Assembly (NCBI GenBank): GCA_902601865.1
Contig: CACKOX010000012.1
Span: forward strand, 1 to 36,478
DNA length: 36,478 nucleotides
Reading direction: 5' to 3'
From: an uncultured Alphaproteobacteria bacterium
GTDB lineage: Bacteria > Pseudomonadota > Alphaproteobacteria > HIMB59
Below, one piece after another: positions 8,350 through 19,160 of this stretch. Positions within the stretch are counted from its first letter, which is position 1, and each line of letters begins with the position of its first letter. Position numbers and translations under genes: made by a program. The notes under the pieces were generated by a model. That model saw only the letters and a program-made list of their open reading frames with translations, had not been told where the DNA came from and searched no databases.

Positions 8350-9023
8350 TGAATCTAACTAAAAATAAAAAAAAGCAAATTGAAGGTATTGATTTTTTAA
8401 AGTCTTACAAAATATCTGATGCTGTTAAAATTATTAAAGAAAAAAAATATGTAAAATTTGATGAGTCTTTAGAGGTATGTATTAATACAGGTATTGACTC
8501 TAAGCAGTCAGACCAAAATGTCAGAGGGAGCTTTATTCCTCCACATGGATTGGGAAAAAAGGTTTTAATTGCTGTTTTTGCTCAAGGAAAAGCTGCAGAA
8601 GAAGCTAAAGCAGCTGGTGCAAAACATGTAGGTGGAGAGGATCTGGTTGCTATTCTTGAAAAAAAGATTGACGTAGATGTTATTGTTGCCACTCCAGATA
8701 TGATGTCAGTTGTTAGTAAAATAGCAAAGATTTTAGGACCCAAAGGTTTAATGCCTAACCCTAAAACAGGTACTGTCACAAATGACGTAAAAAGCACAAT
8801 TGAAAATATTAATAAAGGACTTGTAGCATATAAAAATGATAAAGCAGGAACTATACACGCTGCACTTGGAAAAATTAGCTTTGAAGAGAGTCAATTAACT
8901 GAAAATGTAGTTTCTTTTCTTGATGAAATAAAAAAAATAAAACCATCTGGATTAAAGGGTAATTTTGTAAATTCTGTTTACTTATCCTCTTCCATGGGAT
9001 TTGGTTTAAGGGTTGAAATTTAA
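8349..9023 (+). CDS. rplA: 50S ribosomal protein L1
   Basis: Forms the mobile L1 stalk at the E site and in many bacteria represses its own operon. The 224 residues are slightly short of the usual 230. Conserved stretches include HGLGKKVLIAVFAQG (about 66-80), ILGPKGLMPNPKTGTV (about 127-142) and the C-terminal SSSMGFGLRV. Its start overlaps rplK by one base and its stop overlaps rplJ by one base. Confidence 0.97.
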   Translation: MNLTKNKKKQIEGIDFLKSYKISDAVKIIKEKKYVKFDESLEVCINTGIDSKQSDQNVRGSFIPPHGLGKKVLIAVFAQGKAAEEAKAAGAKHVGGEDLVAILEKKIDVDVIVATPDMMSVVSKIAKILGPKGLMPNPKTGTVTNDVKSTIENINKGLVAYKNDKAGTIHAALGKISFEESQLTENVVSFLDEIKKIKPSGLKGNFVNSVYLSSSMGFGLRVEI

Positions 9024-9529
9024 TGAATAAAGCCGAAAAACAACAATATATTGAAAATCTTGATCAAATGTCAAAAGATTATTCTGCAGTTTTTGTTGCG
9101 TCTTTTTCAAAGATGTCTGTAAAAGAAATGATTGAATTTCGGACTGAAATTAGAAATAACGACGGGGTAACCAAAGTATCAAAAAATAACATCGTTAAAA
9201 TATTTGTTAATAAAGATGAAGAAAAAAAAGGTCTGATTGATTTTTTATCAAATCAAAAATTATTAATTTTTACAAATAATCCTGTAGGAACAGCGAAAGT
9301 TTGTAAAAAATTTGAAAAAGATTTAAAAAAGCTATCTGCAGAGGCAGCTTTTTTTGATAACCAGCTTTATTCAAAAGAGGATATAGCAAAGGTTGCAACT
9401 TTACCTTCTCTAGATGAAATCAGAGGAAAAATAGTTGGATTGATTAATGCACCTGCATCAAAACTTGTAAGGTTATTACAAAGACCAGATCAGGACATTA
9501 TTTCAATATTACAAAACAAAAAAGACTAA
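9023..9529 (+). CDS. rplJ: 50S ribosomal protein L10
   Basis: Base of the L12 stalk. The 168 residues have an N-terminal RNA-binding domain (KAEKQQYIENLDQM onwards) and a C-terminal helix that holds L12 dimers (KLVRLLQRPDQDIISIL region). The family is well matched though the middle is divergent and Lys-rich. The start shares a base with the rplA stop, so the L10-L12 mRNA leader that controls this operon in other bacteria has no intergenic space here. rplL follows after 19 bp. Confidence 0.95.
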   Translation: MNKAEKQQYIENLDQMSKDYSAVFVASFSKMSVKEMIEFRTEIRNNDGVTKVSKNNIVKIFVNKDEEKKGLIDFLSNQKLLIFTNNPVGTAKVCKKFEKDLKKLSAEAAFFDNQLYSKEDIAKVATLPSLDEIRGKIVGLINAPASKLVRLLQRPDQDIISILQNKKD

Positions 9530-9531
9530 TT

Positions 9532-9537
9532 AGGGAG
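9532..9537 (+). promoter_or_regulatory. strong Shine-Dalgarno for rplL
   Basis: AGGGAG lies 11 nt before the rplL ATG, one of the clearer ribosome-binding sites in a window where most genes are coupled by overlap. A strong independent site fits the need for several L12 copies per ribosome. Confidence 0.7.
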
Positions 9538-9548
9538 AGACAAAAAAA

Positions 9549-9923
9549 ATGGCAGATTTAAACAAAATTGTTGATGAACTATCAACACTAACAGTAATGG
9601 AAGCGGCAGAACTTTCAAAACTATTAGAAGAAAAATGGGGTGTAACCGCAGCAGCACCAGTTGCAGTAGCAGCAGGTGGAGCAGCTCCAGCAGCAGAAGC
9701 AGCAGAAGAAAAAGATGCTTTTGATGTTGTTTTAACAGCAGCTGGCGATCAAAAAATTAATGTTATTAAAGAAGTAAGAGCAATCACAGGTCTTGGTTTA
9801 AAAGAAGCTAAAGACATGGTAGAGGGTGCTCCTAAAACTTTAAAAGAAGGAGCTAAGAAAGAAGAGGCGGAAGCTATGAAGACACAGCTAGAAGCCGCAG
9901 GCGCAAAAGTAGAACTTAAATAA
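9549..9923 (+). CDS. rplL: 50S ribosomal protein L7/L12
   Basis: The multicopy stalk protein that recruits translational GTPases. The 124 residues have the N-terminal dimerisation domain ([21 protein letters not shown], of which about 4-24 are helical), an Ala-rich hinge at about 34-56, and the C-terminal globular domain with [18 protein letters not shown] that contacts factors. Length and composition are typical. Alanine codons in the hinge are mostly GCA, giving a local repeat-like GCAGCA pattern that is only codon bias. Confidence 0.98.
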   Translation: MADLNKIVDELSTLTVMEAAELSKLLEEKWGVTAAAPVAVAAGGAAPAAEAAEEKDAFDVVLTAAGDQKINVIKEVRAITGLGLKEAKDMVEGAPKTLKEGAKKEEAEAMKTQLEAAGAKVELK

Positions 9924-9948
9924 TTAGTTATTATAGGTTCTACATATT

Positions 9949-12900
9949 ATGCCACTTAGCTTTACAGAAAAAAAACGAATTCGCTATTCATTTGGAAAGA
10001 TCGGTAAAACGATCGATGTTCCAAATTTAGTTGATATTCAAAAAATTTCCTACGATAAGTTCCTTCAATTAGGAAAATCAGTAGAGAACCGTTCAAATAC
10101 AGGCCTGCAAGAAGTCTTTAATTCTGTCTTTCCCATAAAAGACTACGCAGGAAAATCTGAACTTCACTATATTGATTATTATCTTGATAATCCGAAATAT
10201 GATGTTGATGAGTGTAGAAGGAAAGGATTAACCTTCTCTGCCTCTCTTATGGTCACTTTTCGATTGATAATTTGGGATATCAATGAAGAAACAGAAGAAA
10301 AATCATTAAGGGATATTAAAGAACAAGTCGTTTATCTAGGTGATTTACCGTTGATGACAAATAACGGTACTTTTGTTGTTAATGGAACTGAAAGAGTTGT
10401 AGTCAGTCAGTTACATAGATCACCTGGTGTATTTTTTGACCATGATGAGGGTAAAACTCATGCAAGTGGTAAGGTCTTATATAACGCAAGAATAATTCCA
10501 TACAGAGGTTCTTGGTTAGACTTCGAATTTGATCATAAAGATAACTTATTCTTTAGAATTGATCGAAAAAAGAAAATGATATCCACCACTATTCTTCAGG
10601 CCTTGCCATCAAAGGCCTCAGAAAAATATTTACAGGAGTGTATACAAAATAAGGTTGAGCCAGATATTTATAAAGTATCAGGAATGACATCTGAGGAGAT
10701 TTTAACTTACTTCTATGAAACTTTTAATTTTAAGAAAAGTAAAGAAGGTTGGATAGTAAATTTAGATTTAAATAAATTTAAGTATAAAAACTTACCCTTT
10801 AATTTAGTAGACCCTAATACTAATGAAGTAGTAGCTTACAAAGACGTAAAATTATCTCTTAAATTACTCAAAGAAATTAAAGATAAAAAAATTAATAAAT
10901 TTTTCTTTAAAGAAGAGGATCTCTATGGTTTTTATTTATCTAATGACATCGTTAATTATGATAACGGATTAGTTTATGCTGAAGCTGGTACGTTATTAAG
11001 TGAAGAGTTCTTTAAAAGACTAGAAGAATTATCAATCAATCAATTTTCTGTTATTAATGCTAATCAAGCCACTGGTAATTTAGGTGTTATTAATTCTCTT
11101 GTAGCTGATAAAAATAATTCACGAGAAGAAGCTCTTTTTGATATTTTCAAAATTTTAAGACCAGGTGAGCCGCCAACTTTAGAGGCAAGTAACTACTTAT
11201 TTCAAAATATGTTTTTTAGTGAAGATAGATATGATTTATCCGAAGTAGGTAGAGTTAAATTAAATACATACTTATCTTTAGATAAAGATAACAAAATAAG
11301 AATTTTAAGTAAATCTGATATCCTCGCAGTTGCAAAAAAACTTTTTGATATGAAAACAGAAAGTGCTGGTAAAGATGATATTGATCATCTTGGAAACAGA
11401 CGTGTTCGTTCAGTAGGAGAGCTAATTGAAAACCAATACAGAATTGGTTTAGTTAGGATGGAACGAGCAATTAGAGAAAAAATGGGAACAGTTGATATTG
11501 AGTCAATCATGCCTCAAGACCTTGTAAATTCAAAACCCATACAAACTGTTTTAAAAGAATTTACCGGGACAAGTCAATTAAGTCAGTTTATGGATCAAAC
11601 TAACCCACTAAGCGAGATAACTCATAAAAGAAGAATATCTGCATTAGGCCCTGGTGGTTTGACAAGAGAAAGAGCGGGATTTGAGGTTCGAGATGTTCAT
11701 ACAACTCACTATGGTAGAATATGCCCAATTGAAACTCCCGAAGGTTCAAATATTGGTCTAATCAACAGTCTTTCATCTTTTGCTAGAATTAATCAATATG
11801 GTTTTATTGAAACACCATATAGAAAAATAGTTAAAGGCTCTGTAACGGATGAAGTTTTATATCTAAATGCTGACGAAGAAGAGAACTATACTATAGCTCA
11901 AGCAAATAGCCCAATTAATGAAAATGGAAAATTTGCAGAAGAACAAGTTAGCTGTAGAAGAAGAGGTGACTTTATTTTCTGTGATCCATCTGAAATAGAC
12001 TTTATGGATGTCAATCCTCAACAATTAGTTTCTGTGGCCGCTTCTTTAATTCCATTCTTGGAAAATGATGATGCTAATAGAGCATTAATGGGATCTAACA
12101 TGATGAGACAGGCTGTTCCTCTTGTTAAAAGTGAAGCCCCTCTTGTAGGTACTGGATTTGAATCGAAAGTGGCAAGAGACAGTGGCGCTGTTGTTATTGC
12201 AAAAAATAGTGGATATGTTCATCAAGTAGACTCATCAAGAATAGTTATAAGATCTGACTCTAAAAATATTAGTAAGGATAAAAGTGGTGTTGATATTTAT
12301 AATTTGAAAAAGTTTCAAAGATCTAATCAAAGCACTGCTATTAATCAAAAACCAATCGTTAAAATTGGAGATTATGTTGAAAGAGGAGATATCATTGCTG
12401 ACGGACCTTCAACAGATCTAGGAGAATTAGCTTTAGGAAGAAACCTTCTTGTAGGTTTTATGCCTTGGAATGGATACAATTTTGAAGACTCTATTATAAT
12501 GTCTGAAAGAGTTGTTCATGAAGATAGATACACTTCAATACATATTGAAGAGTTTGAAGTTCTATGTAGAGATACCAAGTTAGGCCCAGAGGAAATTACA
12601 AGAGATATGCCTAATGTAGGAGACGAAAGTATAACAAACCTCGATGAAGCAGGAATTGTTTATATAGGTTCTGAAGTTAAACCAGGTGATATTTTAGTTG
12701 GAAAGGTATCTCCTAAAGGAGACTCACCAATTACCCCTGAAGAAAAGTTATTAAGAGCAATCTTCTCTGAAAAAGCAGCTGATGTAAAAGATACATCTTT
12801 AAGACTACCAACTGGTTACTCTGGTGTCGTGGTTGATGTTCAGGTATTAGTTCGAAGAGGTGTCGAAAAGGATGAAAGAACAATTGCTATTGAAAGAGTT

Positions 12901-14148
12901 GAAATAGATAGATTAGCAAAAGACAGAGATGACGAGAAAAATATTTTAGAAAATAACTACAAACAAAACCTTATTAGTATTTTTAAAAATAAAAATGCGA
13001 GTTCAAATATAGATATTTTTGTCAAAGGTAATAACATTGATGAAGAAGCACTAAAATCAAAACCTATTGAAATTTTAGAACAAATTCAAGTTGATGATGC
13101 TTCATCGATGGAGACCTTTACCTCACAAAAGAAAATCTTTAGTGATGCTGTCATTTTATTAGATAAAAAGTTTCAAAATAAAATTGAAAAAATACAAAGT
13201 GGTGATGACTTATTACCTGGTGTTTTAAAAGTTGTTAAAGTATTTGTCGCTGTTAAACGAAAACTTCAAGCAGGTGATAAGATGGCAGGAAGACATGGTA
13301 ATAAAGGTGTTATTTCAAAAATCGTTCCGATTGAAGATATGCCGTTTTTAGAAGATGGAACACCAGTAGATGTACTCCTCAATCCTTTAGGAGTTCCAAG
13401 TAGAATGAATATCGGCCAAATATTAGAAACTCACTTAGGGTGGGCTGCTTACGGTATAGGTAAACAAATTTCTCAAAGTTTAGATATGGCAAGAAAAGAA
13501 GGAAATATAATTCAATTAAAAGAGTCTCTATCGAGTTTTTATGAGCAGAACAAAGACTCTAATACTGAAATTACTAATATGAATGATGATCAATTGATTG
13601 AATTGGCTGGCAACTTAGAAAAAGGTGTTACGTTTGCAACACCTGTTTTTGATGGAACTAATACCCAAGAAATTACAAATCTTTTAGATAGAGCTGGTTT
13701 TGATAACAGTGGTCAAGTTCATTTATTTGATGGTAGATCTGGTGAACGATTTGAAAGAAAAGTTACTGTTGGGTACAAATATATTTTAAAACTTCATCAT
13801 TTAATCGACGATAAAATTCATGCTAGATCCATTGGACCTTATAGTCTTGTAACTCAACAACCTTTAGGTGGTAAAGCTCAATTTGGTGGTCAAAGATTTG
13901 GAGAGATGGAAGTATGGGCATTAGAAGCATACGGTGCATCTAATACTCTTCAGGAAATATTAACTATTAAATCTGATGACGTAGCAGGAAGAACTAAAGT
14001 TTACGAAGCCTTAATAAGAGGTGACTATAATTTTGAAAGTGGAATACCTGAGTCATTCCATGTCTTAGTCAAAGAATTAAAATCTCTTGGATTGAATGTA
14101 GAATTAATTGAAACAGATCCAACTGTTAACAGGGAGAACGTACAATGA
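9949..14148 (+). CDS. rpoB: DNA-directed RNA polymerase beta subunit
   Basis: Catalytic core subunit of RNA polymerase. The 1399 residues are close to alphaproteobacterial length. The rifampicin-binding region is recognisable ([20 protein letters not shown], then [18 protein letters not shown]), and residues matching E. coli Q513, D516, H526 and S531 are unchanged, so rifampicin sensitivity is the default expectation. The catalytic region contains [18 protein letters not shown] and [14 protein letters not shown]; the C-terminal end has [20 protein letters not shown]. It starts 25 bp after rplL with no hairpin between them, and its TGA stop overlaps the rpoC start by 4 bases (ATGA). Confidence 0.98.
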   Translation: MPLSFTEKKRIRYSFGKIGKTIDVPNLVDIQKISYDKFLQLGKSVENRSNTGLQEVFNSVFPIKDYAGKSELHYIDYYLDNPKYDVDECRRKGLTFSASLMVTFRLIIWDINEETEEKSLRDIKEQVVYLGDLPLMTNNGTFVVNGTERVVVSQLHRSPGVFFDHDEGKTHASGKVLYNARIIPYRGSWLDFEFDHKDNLFFRIDRKKKMISTTILQALPSKASEKYLQECIQNKVEPDIYKVSGMTSEEILTYFYETFNFKKSKEGWIVNLDLNKFKYKNLPFNLVDPNTNEVVAYKDVKLSLKLLKEIKDKKINKFFFKEEDLYGFYLSNDIVNYDNGLVYAEAGTLLSEEFFKRLEELSINQFSVINANQATGNLGVINSLVADKNNSREEALFDIFKILRPGEPPTLEASNYLFQNMFFSEDRYDLSEVGRVKLNTYLSLDKDNKIRILSKSDILAVAKKLFDMKTESAGKDDIDHLGNRRVRSVGELIENQYRIGLVRMERAIREKMGTVDIESIMPQDLVNSKPIQTVLKEFTGTSQLSQFMDQTNPLSEITHKRRISALGPGGLTRERAGFEVRDVHTTHYGRICPIETPEGSNIGLINSLSSFARINQYGFIETPYRKIVKGSVTDEVLYLNADEEENYTIAQANSPINENGKFAEEQVSCRRRGDFIFCDPSEIDFMDVNPQQLVSVAASLIPFLENDDANRALMGSNMMRQAVPLVKSEAPLVGTGFESKVARDSGAVVIAKNSGYVHQVDSSRIVIRSDSKNISKDKSGVDIYNLKKFQRSNQSTAINQKPIVKIGDYVERGDIIADGPSTDLGELALGRNLLVGFMPWNGYNFEDSIIMSERVVHEDRYTSIHIEEFEVLCRDTKLGPEEITRDMPNVGDESITNLDEAGIVYIGSEVKPGDILVGKVSPKGDSPITPEEKLLRAIFSEKAADVKDTSLRLPTGYSGVVVDVQVLVRRGVEKDERTIAIERVEIDRLAKDRDDEKNILENNYKQNLISIFKNKNASSNIDIFVKGNNIDEEALKSKPIEILEQIQVDDASSMETFTSQKKIFSDAVILLDKKFQNKIEKIQSGDDLLPGVLKVVKVFVAVKRKLQAGDKMAGRHGNKGVISKIVPIEDMPFLEDGTPVDVLLNPLGVPSRMNIGQILETHLGWAAYGIGKQISQSLDMARKEGNIIQLKESLSSFYEQNKDSNTEITNMNDDQLIELAGNLEKGVTFATPVFDGTNTQEITNLLDRAGFDNSGQVHLFDGRSGERFERKVTVGYKYILKLHHLIDDKIHARSIGPYSLVTQQPLGGKAQFGGQRFGEMEVWALEAYGASNTLQEILTIKSDDVAGRTKVYEALIRGDYNFESGIPESFHVLVKELKSLGLNVELIETDPTVNRENVQ

Positions 14149-17100
14149 AAGATTTAACTAATTTATTTAAAACTAATACTCAAACTTTAAATTTTGATCA
14201 GATTAAAATTTCTGTTTCAAGCCCTGAGCAAATAAGATCTTGGTCTTTTGGTGAAATAAAAAAACCTGAGACTATAAATTACAGAACCTTCAAACCTGAA
14301 AGAGAAGGTTTGTTTTGTGCTAGAATATTTGGACCTACAAAAGATTATGAGTGTTTGTGTGGAAAATATAAAAGAATGAAGTTTAAAGGCATTACATGTG
14401 AAAAGTGTGGTGTCGAAGTTACACTTTCTAAAGTTAGAAGAGAAAGAATGGCTCATATTGAATTAGCAGCTCCTGTAGCCCATATTTGGTTTTTAAAATC
14501 ACTACCTAGTAGAATAGGCCTTGCACTTGACATAACTCTAAAAAATCTTGAAAAGGTTTTATATTTTGAAAGTCATATCGTTATAGACCCTTTAATGTCT
14601 GGTTTAAGCCCAAATCAGCTTTTAAATGATGAAGAATTAGAAGAAGCTATTGATCAATTTGGTGAAGACTCTTTCAAACATGGAATTGGTGCGGAAGCTG
14701 TTCAAGAAATATTATCTAAGATTGACTTACAAGCAGAAATAGAAAAACTTGTTGAAGAGAGTGAAGCTACATCATCTGAGACTAAAAAGAAAAAAATACT
14801 AAAAAGAATGAAGGTTATGGAGGGTTTTAAAAACTCTAATATTAAACCTGAATGGATGGTTTTGAAGGTACTTCCAGTTATACCACCTGAATTAAGACCC
14901 CTAGTTCCTTTAGAAGGTGGCCGTTTTGCTACTTCTGACTTGAACGATTTATATCGAAGAGTAATCAATAGAAACAATAGATTAAAAAGACTGTTAGATC
15001 TTAGAGCTCCTGACATTATTGTTAGAAACGAAAAAAGAATGCTTCAAGAGTCTGTAGACGCATTATTTGATAATGGAAGAAGAGGAAGAGTAATTACAAG
15101 TACCAACAAGAGACCTCTAAAATCTCTATCTGAAATGTTAAAAGGAAAACAAGGAAGATTTAGACAAAACTTATTAGGTAAAAGAGTTGATTATTCTGGT
15201 CGTTCAGTAATTGTTGTTGGACCTGAATTAAAACTTCATCAATGCGGTTTACCTAAGAAAATGGCTTTAGAGCTTTTTAAACCCTTTATATACAATAAAT
15301 TGGAGTCCTATGGTTTTGCTTCAACACTAAAATCTGCAAGAAAAATGGTAGAGTCTGAGAGGCCAGAAGTTTGGGATATCTTAGATGAAGTAATTAGAGA
15401 GCATCCAATTCTTTTAAATCGTGCACCAACACTTCACAGATTAGGTATTCAAGCATTTGAACCAATTTTAATTGAAGGTAAAGCTATCCAACTTCATCCA
15501 TTAGTTTGTACTGCATTTAATGCAGACTTTGATGGTGACCAAATGGCAGTTCACATACCTTTAAGTCTTGAAGCCCAATTAGAAGCAAGAGTTTTAATGA
15601 TGAGTACAAATAACATTCTCTCTCCTTCAAGTGGAAAGCCAATTATCGTACCAAGTCAAGATATCGTGTTAGGTATATATTATTTATCATTGATAAATGA
15701 AAAAGAAGAACCAAAGAAATATTATTCACATGTTGGTGAGGTAGAGTTTGCTTTAGAAAACAAAACTATTGAACTTCACACACCCATTCTTTATAGAACT
15801 AAAGTTTACAACTCAGAAAAAGATAGCTTCGAATATAAGAAATATACTACATCAGCAGGTAGAGTTATCCTTTTTAAAACAGTTCCTGAGAGCAAAAACT
15901 TGCCCTTTGATGTAATTAACAAGGTTCTTACAAAAAAAGATATTAGTAACTTATTAGACAATGTTTACAGATTTACAGGTCAAAAAGCGACTTGCATTTT
16001 TGTTGATCAAATTATGACAGTTGGCTTTAAGTATGCTGCAAAGGCAGGTATCTCATTTGGTAAAGATGATTTAGTTATTCCTGAAGAAAAGAATATTTTA
16101 ATTCAAGATACTCAAAAATTAGTGAATAGCCTTGAAAACCAATATCAAGAGGGACTTATAACTGAAAGAGAAAAATATAACAAAGTTGTTGGTCTATGGT
16201 CTACTTGTACAGATAAAGTTGCAAAAGCAATGATGAAAACTGTTTCATCTAGTAAAGATAGTCAAATTAATTCTGTTTATATTATGGCTGACTCCGGTGC
16301 TCGTGGTTCCGAAGCTCAGCTAAAACAGCTGGCTGGTATGAGAGGTTTAATGGCAAGACCATCCGGTGAAATTATTGAAAACCCTATCACATCTAACTTT
16401 AAAGATGGTTTAACGGTTCTTGAGTATTTTAATTCTACACACGGAGCGAGAAAAGGTTTAGCTGATACAGCGCTTAAAACAGCAAGTTCAGGTTATTTAA
16501 CAAGAAGATTAGTTGATGTAGCACAAGATTTAACAATTACATGTAAGGACTGTACATGTAAAAATGGTTTAACAGTAGATACCATTTATGAATCAGGTGA
16601 GGTTTCTATACCACTAACAGAAAGAGTTTTTGGCAGATACCTAGCTGATGATGTAAAAAATAAAAAAGGTGAGGTCATTCTTAAAAATGATGATTACATT
16701 TCACATGAAGAAATTGAGTTATTAGAAAAAGAAAACATTACATCTGTAAGAATAAAATCACCTATAACATGTGGAACAACACATGGTATCTGTGCTAAAT
16801 CTTATGGAAGAGACTTAGCTAAAGGAGTACCAGTTAACACCGGTGAGGCTGTAGGAATTATAGCAGCCCAGTCTATTGGTGAACCAGGTACTCAGTTAAC
16901 AATGAGAACTTTCCACGTGGGTGGTGTTGCAAGTTCTTCAGCCGAGAAATCTAATTTTGAGTCACCAAGTGATGGTAAAGTAAAAATTAAAAACCTTAGA
17001 TCGGTTATAAATGGATCAGACAGTGAAATCATTATTAATAGAACTACTGAACTTGAAATATTTGATAACAACAAAACTCTAGTTTCATCATTCAGAGCTC

Positions 17101-18257
17101 CGTATGGATCAACATTATTAGTTAAAAATGGCGCTGATGTTAAGCTTAATAGCTTATTACTCGAGTGGGATCCTTATACAGTTCCTATTGTTGCTGAAGA
17201 AACAGGAAAACTAGATTTCAGTGATTTAGTTGAGGGTGTATCTTTTATTGAAAAGTTTGATGAGACTACTGGTATTTCCTCTAAAGTTATAATTGACTGG
17301 AAGAGTTTCCAAGGAAAACAAGATCTTAAGCCTCAGTTGTTAATTACAGACAAAGACGGTAACCCAATTAAATCTAAAAATTCATCTACATACGATTTAA
17401 GTGTTGGTATTGTTTTAAATATCGATAAAGGCAAAGATGTTAGTGCTGGTGATGTTATTGCAAGAATTCCGAGAGCTTCTTCTAAAACAAAAGATATAAC
17501 AGGTGGACTTCCAAGAGTTGCAGATATTTTTGAATCAAGAAAACCAAAAAATCCAGCTGTATTAGCTGAAATATCTGGAACGATTGAATTTGGAAAAGAC
17601 ATCAAAAGCAAAAGAAGGATTATCATCAATCCTGAAGATGGAGAGCCAATAGAATTTTTAATCCCAAAAGGAACTTATATTTACTTCAATGAGGGAGATA
17701 AAGTAAAAAAAGGTGACATGATTGTAGATGGAACTCCCGCTCCAACAGACATTTTAAATATTCTTGGCATTGAGGCTTTAGCAGAATATATGGTTAGAGA
17801 AGTTCAAAAAGTTTATCGTCTTCAAGGTGTTTTGATTGATGACAAACATATTGAATGTATTACTCGTCAAATGTTACAAAAAGTTGAAGTAATTGGTGCT
17901 GGTGATAGTGATTATTTAGTAGGTGATGTAAAAGATAAAATAGCTGTAGTAGAAAAAAACAATGAACTTAAAAAAGAAGGCAAAAAAGAGGTTGATTTTA
18001 AAATGATGATCCTTGGTATCACCAAAGCAAGTCTTCAAACCAATTCATTTATTTCAGCGGCTTCTTTCCAAGAAACTACAAGAGTTCTTACAGAGGCAGC
18101 AATCAATGGTAAAGTTGATAAGTTAACTGGTCTAAAAGAAAATGTCATTGTTGGTAAATTAATTCCAGCTGGAACGGGTAATGTTATCAGAGCGCTTCGA
18201 AAAGAGGCTAAAATCCGCGATAATTCTTTATTAAAACAGCTAGAAACCCCTAAATAG
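14145..18257 (+). CDS. rpoC: DNA-directed RNA polymerase beta' subunit
   Basis: The other half of the catalytic cleft. The 1370 residues include the N-terminal zinc-binding motif [20 protein letters not shown], the lid/rudder region ([20 protein letters not shown]), the catalytic NADFDGDQM (N459 to M467, with Mg2+-binding D461, D463 and D465), and the trigger-loop region following [20 protein letters not shown]. The second zinc site is unusual: C803, C876 and C883 match E. coli C814, C888 and C895, but the fourth ligand is Ser886 (TGT/TGC replaced by TCT). Extra cysteines C800 and C805 lie close by. The gene ends in TAG, 41 bp before rpsL. Confidence 0.98.
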   Translation: MKDLTNLFKTNTQTLNFDQIKISVSSPEQIRSWSFGEIKKPETINYRTFKPEREGLFCARIFGPTKDYECLCGKYKRMKFKGITCEKCGVEVTLSKVRRERMAHIELAAPVAHIWFLKSLPSRIGLALDITLKNLEKVLYFESHIVIDPLMSGLSPNQLLNDEELEEAIDQFGEDSFKHGIGAEAVQEILSKIDLQAEIEKLVEESEATSSETKKKKILKRMKVMEGFKNSNIKPEWMVLKVLPVIPPELRPLVPLEGGRFATSDLNDLYRRVINRNNRLKRLLDLRAPDIIVRNEKRMLQESVDALFDNGRRGRVITSTNKRPLKSLSEMLKGKQGRFRQNLLGKRVDYSGRSVIVVGPELKLHQCGLPKKMALELFKPFIYNKLESYGFASTLKSARKMVESERPEVWDILDEVIREHPILLNRAPTLHRLGIQAFEPILIEGKAIQLHPLVCTAFNADFDGDQMAVHIPLSLEAQLEARVLMMSTNNILSPSSGKPIIVPSQDIVLGIYYLSLINEKEEPKKYYSHVGEVEFALENKTIELHTPILYRTKVYNSEKDSFEYKKYTTSAGRVILFKTVPESKNLPFDVINKVLTKKDISNLLDNVYRFTGQKATCIFVDQIMTVGFKYAAKAGISFGKDDLVIPEEKNILIQDTQKLVNSLENQYQEGLITEREKYNKVVGLWSTCTDKVAKAMMKTVSSSKDSQINSVYIMADSGARGSEAQLKQLAGMRGLMARPSGEIIENPITSNFKDGLTVLEYFNSTHGARKGLADTALKTASSGYLTRRLVDVAQDLTITCKDCTCKNGLTVDTIYESGEVSIPLTERVFGRYLADDVKNKKGEVILKNDDYISHEEIELLEKENITSVRIKSPITCGTTHGICAKSYGRDLAKGVPVNTGEAVGIIAAQSIGEPGTQLTMRTFHVGGVASSSAEKSNFESPSDGKVKIKNLRSVINGSDSEIIINRTTELEIFDNNKTLVSSFRAPYGSTLLVKNGADVKLNSLLLEWDPYTVPIVAEETGKLDFSDLVEGVSFIEKFDETTGISSKVIIDWKSFQGKQDLKPQLLITDKDGNPIKSKNSSTYDLSVGIVLNIDKGKDVSAGDVIARIPRASSKTKDITGGLPRVADIFESRKPKNPAVLAEISGTIEFGKDIKSKRRIIINPEDGEPIEFLIPKGTYIYFNEGDKVKKGDMIVDGTPAPTDILNILGIEALAEYMVREVQKVYRLQGVLIDDKHIECITRQMLQKVEVIGAGDSDYLVGDVKDKIAVVEKNNELKKEGKKEVDFKMMILGITKASLQTNSFISAASFQETTRVLTEAAINGKVDKLTGLKENVIVGKLIPAGTGNVIRALRKEAKIRDNSLLKQLETPK

Positions 18258-18260
18258 ATG

Positions 18261-18289
18261 TTGACTATACTTAATACTATAAATATATT
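18261..18289 (+). promoter_or_regulatory. sigma70-type promoter for rpsL
   Basis: TTGACT at 18261-18266 and TATATT at 18284-18289 are separated by an ideal 17 bp. The expected start point is near 18296, about 3 nt before the rpsL ATG, and no Shine-Dalgarno sequence is present. This predicts a leaderless or almost leaderless rpsL transcript. It lies in the 41-bp rpoC-rpsL gap. Confidence 0.65.
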
Positions 18290-18298
18290 CTGCGAACT

Positions 18299-18673
18299 AT
18301 GCCGACCATAAATCAATTAGTTAGAAAATCTAGAGAGAAAGTCTCAAAGAGAAACAAGGTTCCTGCACTTAAATCTTGCCCTCAAAAAAGAGGCGTGTGT
18401 CTTAGAGTTTATACAACTACTCCAAAAAAGCCCAATTCTGCTCTAAGGAAAGTAGCGAGAGTGAAGCTTACTAATGGTCAAGAGGTAACAGCTTACATAC
18501 CTGGTGAAGGTCACAATTTACAGGAACACTCTGTAGTGTTAATTCGTGGTGGAAGAGTAAAAGATTTACCTGGTGTAAGATATCATATAATAAGAGGTAC
18601 TTTGGATACCCAAGGGCTTGAAAAAAGAAGACAACGTAGATCTAAATACGGTGCTAAAAGGCCAAAGAATTAA
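18299..18673 (+). CDS. rpsL: 30S ribosomal protein S12
   Basis: Decoding-centre protein. The 124 residues match the family throughout: [12 protein letters not shown] at the N terminus, [15 protein letters not shown] (about 39-53) with the lysine whose mutation gives streptomycin resistance elsewhere, and [13 protein letters not shown] (about 83-95) with the Asp that RimO can methylthiolate. Both sites look wild type. It is the first gene of the str operon and directly follows a promoter with hardly any leader. Confidence 0.98.
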   Translation: MPTINQLVRKSREKVSKRNKVPALKSCPQKRGVCLRVYTTTPKKPNSALRKVARVKLTNGQEVTAYIPGEGHNLQEHSVVLIRGGRVKDLPGVRYHIIRGTLDTQGLEKRRQRRSKYGAKRPKN

Positions 18674-18683
18674 AATTTAAAAA

Positions 18684-19157
18684 ATGTCAAGAAGAAGAGC
18701 AGCAGAGAAAAGACAAGTATTGCCCGATCCTATTTATAATAGTGTTGTGCTAAATAAATTTATCAATGAAGTTATGGTGGGTGGAAAAAAAACAGTTGCA
18801 CAAAAAATCGTGTACGGTGCTCTCGATATTATTAAAACTAATAATCAAAGCGATGATCCGCTTGAGTATTTTCAAAAATCTATTAATAACGTTAAACCAT
18901 CAGTTGAAGTAAAATCAAGAAGAGTTGGTGGGGCTACATATCAAGTACCAATGGAAGTAAGAAGCACAAGAGCTCAAGCACTTGCATTTAAATGGATATT
19001 AACCAATTCCAAAAAGCGAAATGAAAAAACTCAAAGAGAAAGACTTGCTAACGAATTAATTGATGCTTTTGAAAATAAAGGTAATTCTGTAAAGAAAAAA
19101 GACGAAGTTCATAAAATGGCAGAAGCAAACAGAGCATTCGCTCATTATAGGTGGTAA
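18684..19157 (+). CDS. rpsG: 30S ribosomal protein S7
   Basis: Nucleates assembly of the 30S head by binding the 3' domain of 16S rRNA. The 157 residues begin [16 protein letters not shown], and have the conserved [12 protein letters not shown] (about 78-89) and [13 protein letters not shown] at the C terminus. It is 10 bp after rpsL and 3 bp before fusA. The S7 autoregulatory site that lies between rpsL and rpsG in E. coli has no space here. Confidence 0.98.
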   Translation: MSRRRAAEKRQVLPDPIYNSVVLNKFINEVMVGGKKTVAQKIVYGALDIIKTNNQSDDPLEYFQKSINNVKPSVEVKSRRVGGATYQVPMEVRSTRAQALAFKWILTNSKKRNEKTQRERLANELIDAFENKGNSVKKKDEVHKMAEANRAFAHYRW

Positions 19158-19160
19158 AAA

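Noticed and set aside
9650..9720. GCA-rich short tandem repeat
   Set aside because: It is the Ala-rich hinge of L7/L12 written mostly with GCA codons.
11560..11790. Substitutions around the rifampicin region of RpoB (T for Pro after DVH, S for Pro in PEGSN)
   Set aside because: The main resistance positions are unchanged and these two sites vary naturally, so no resistance is claimed.
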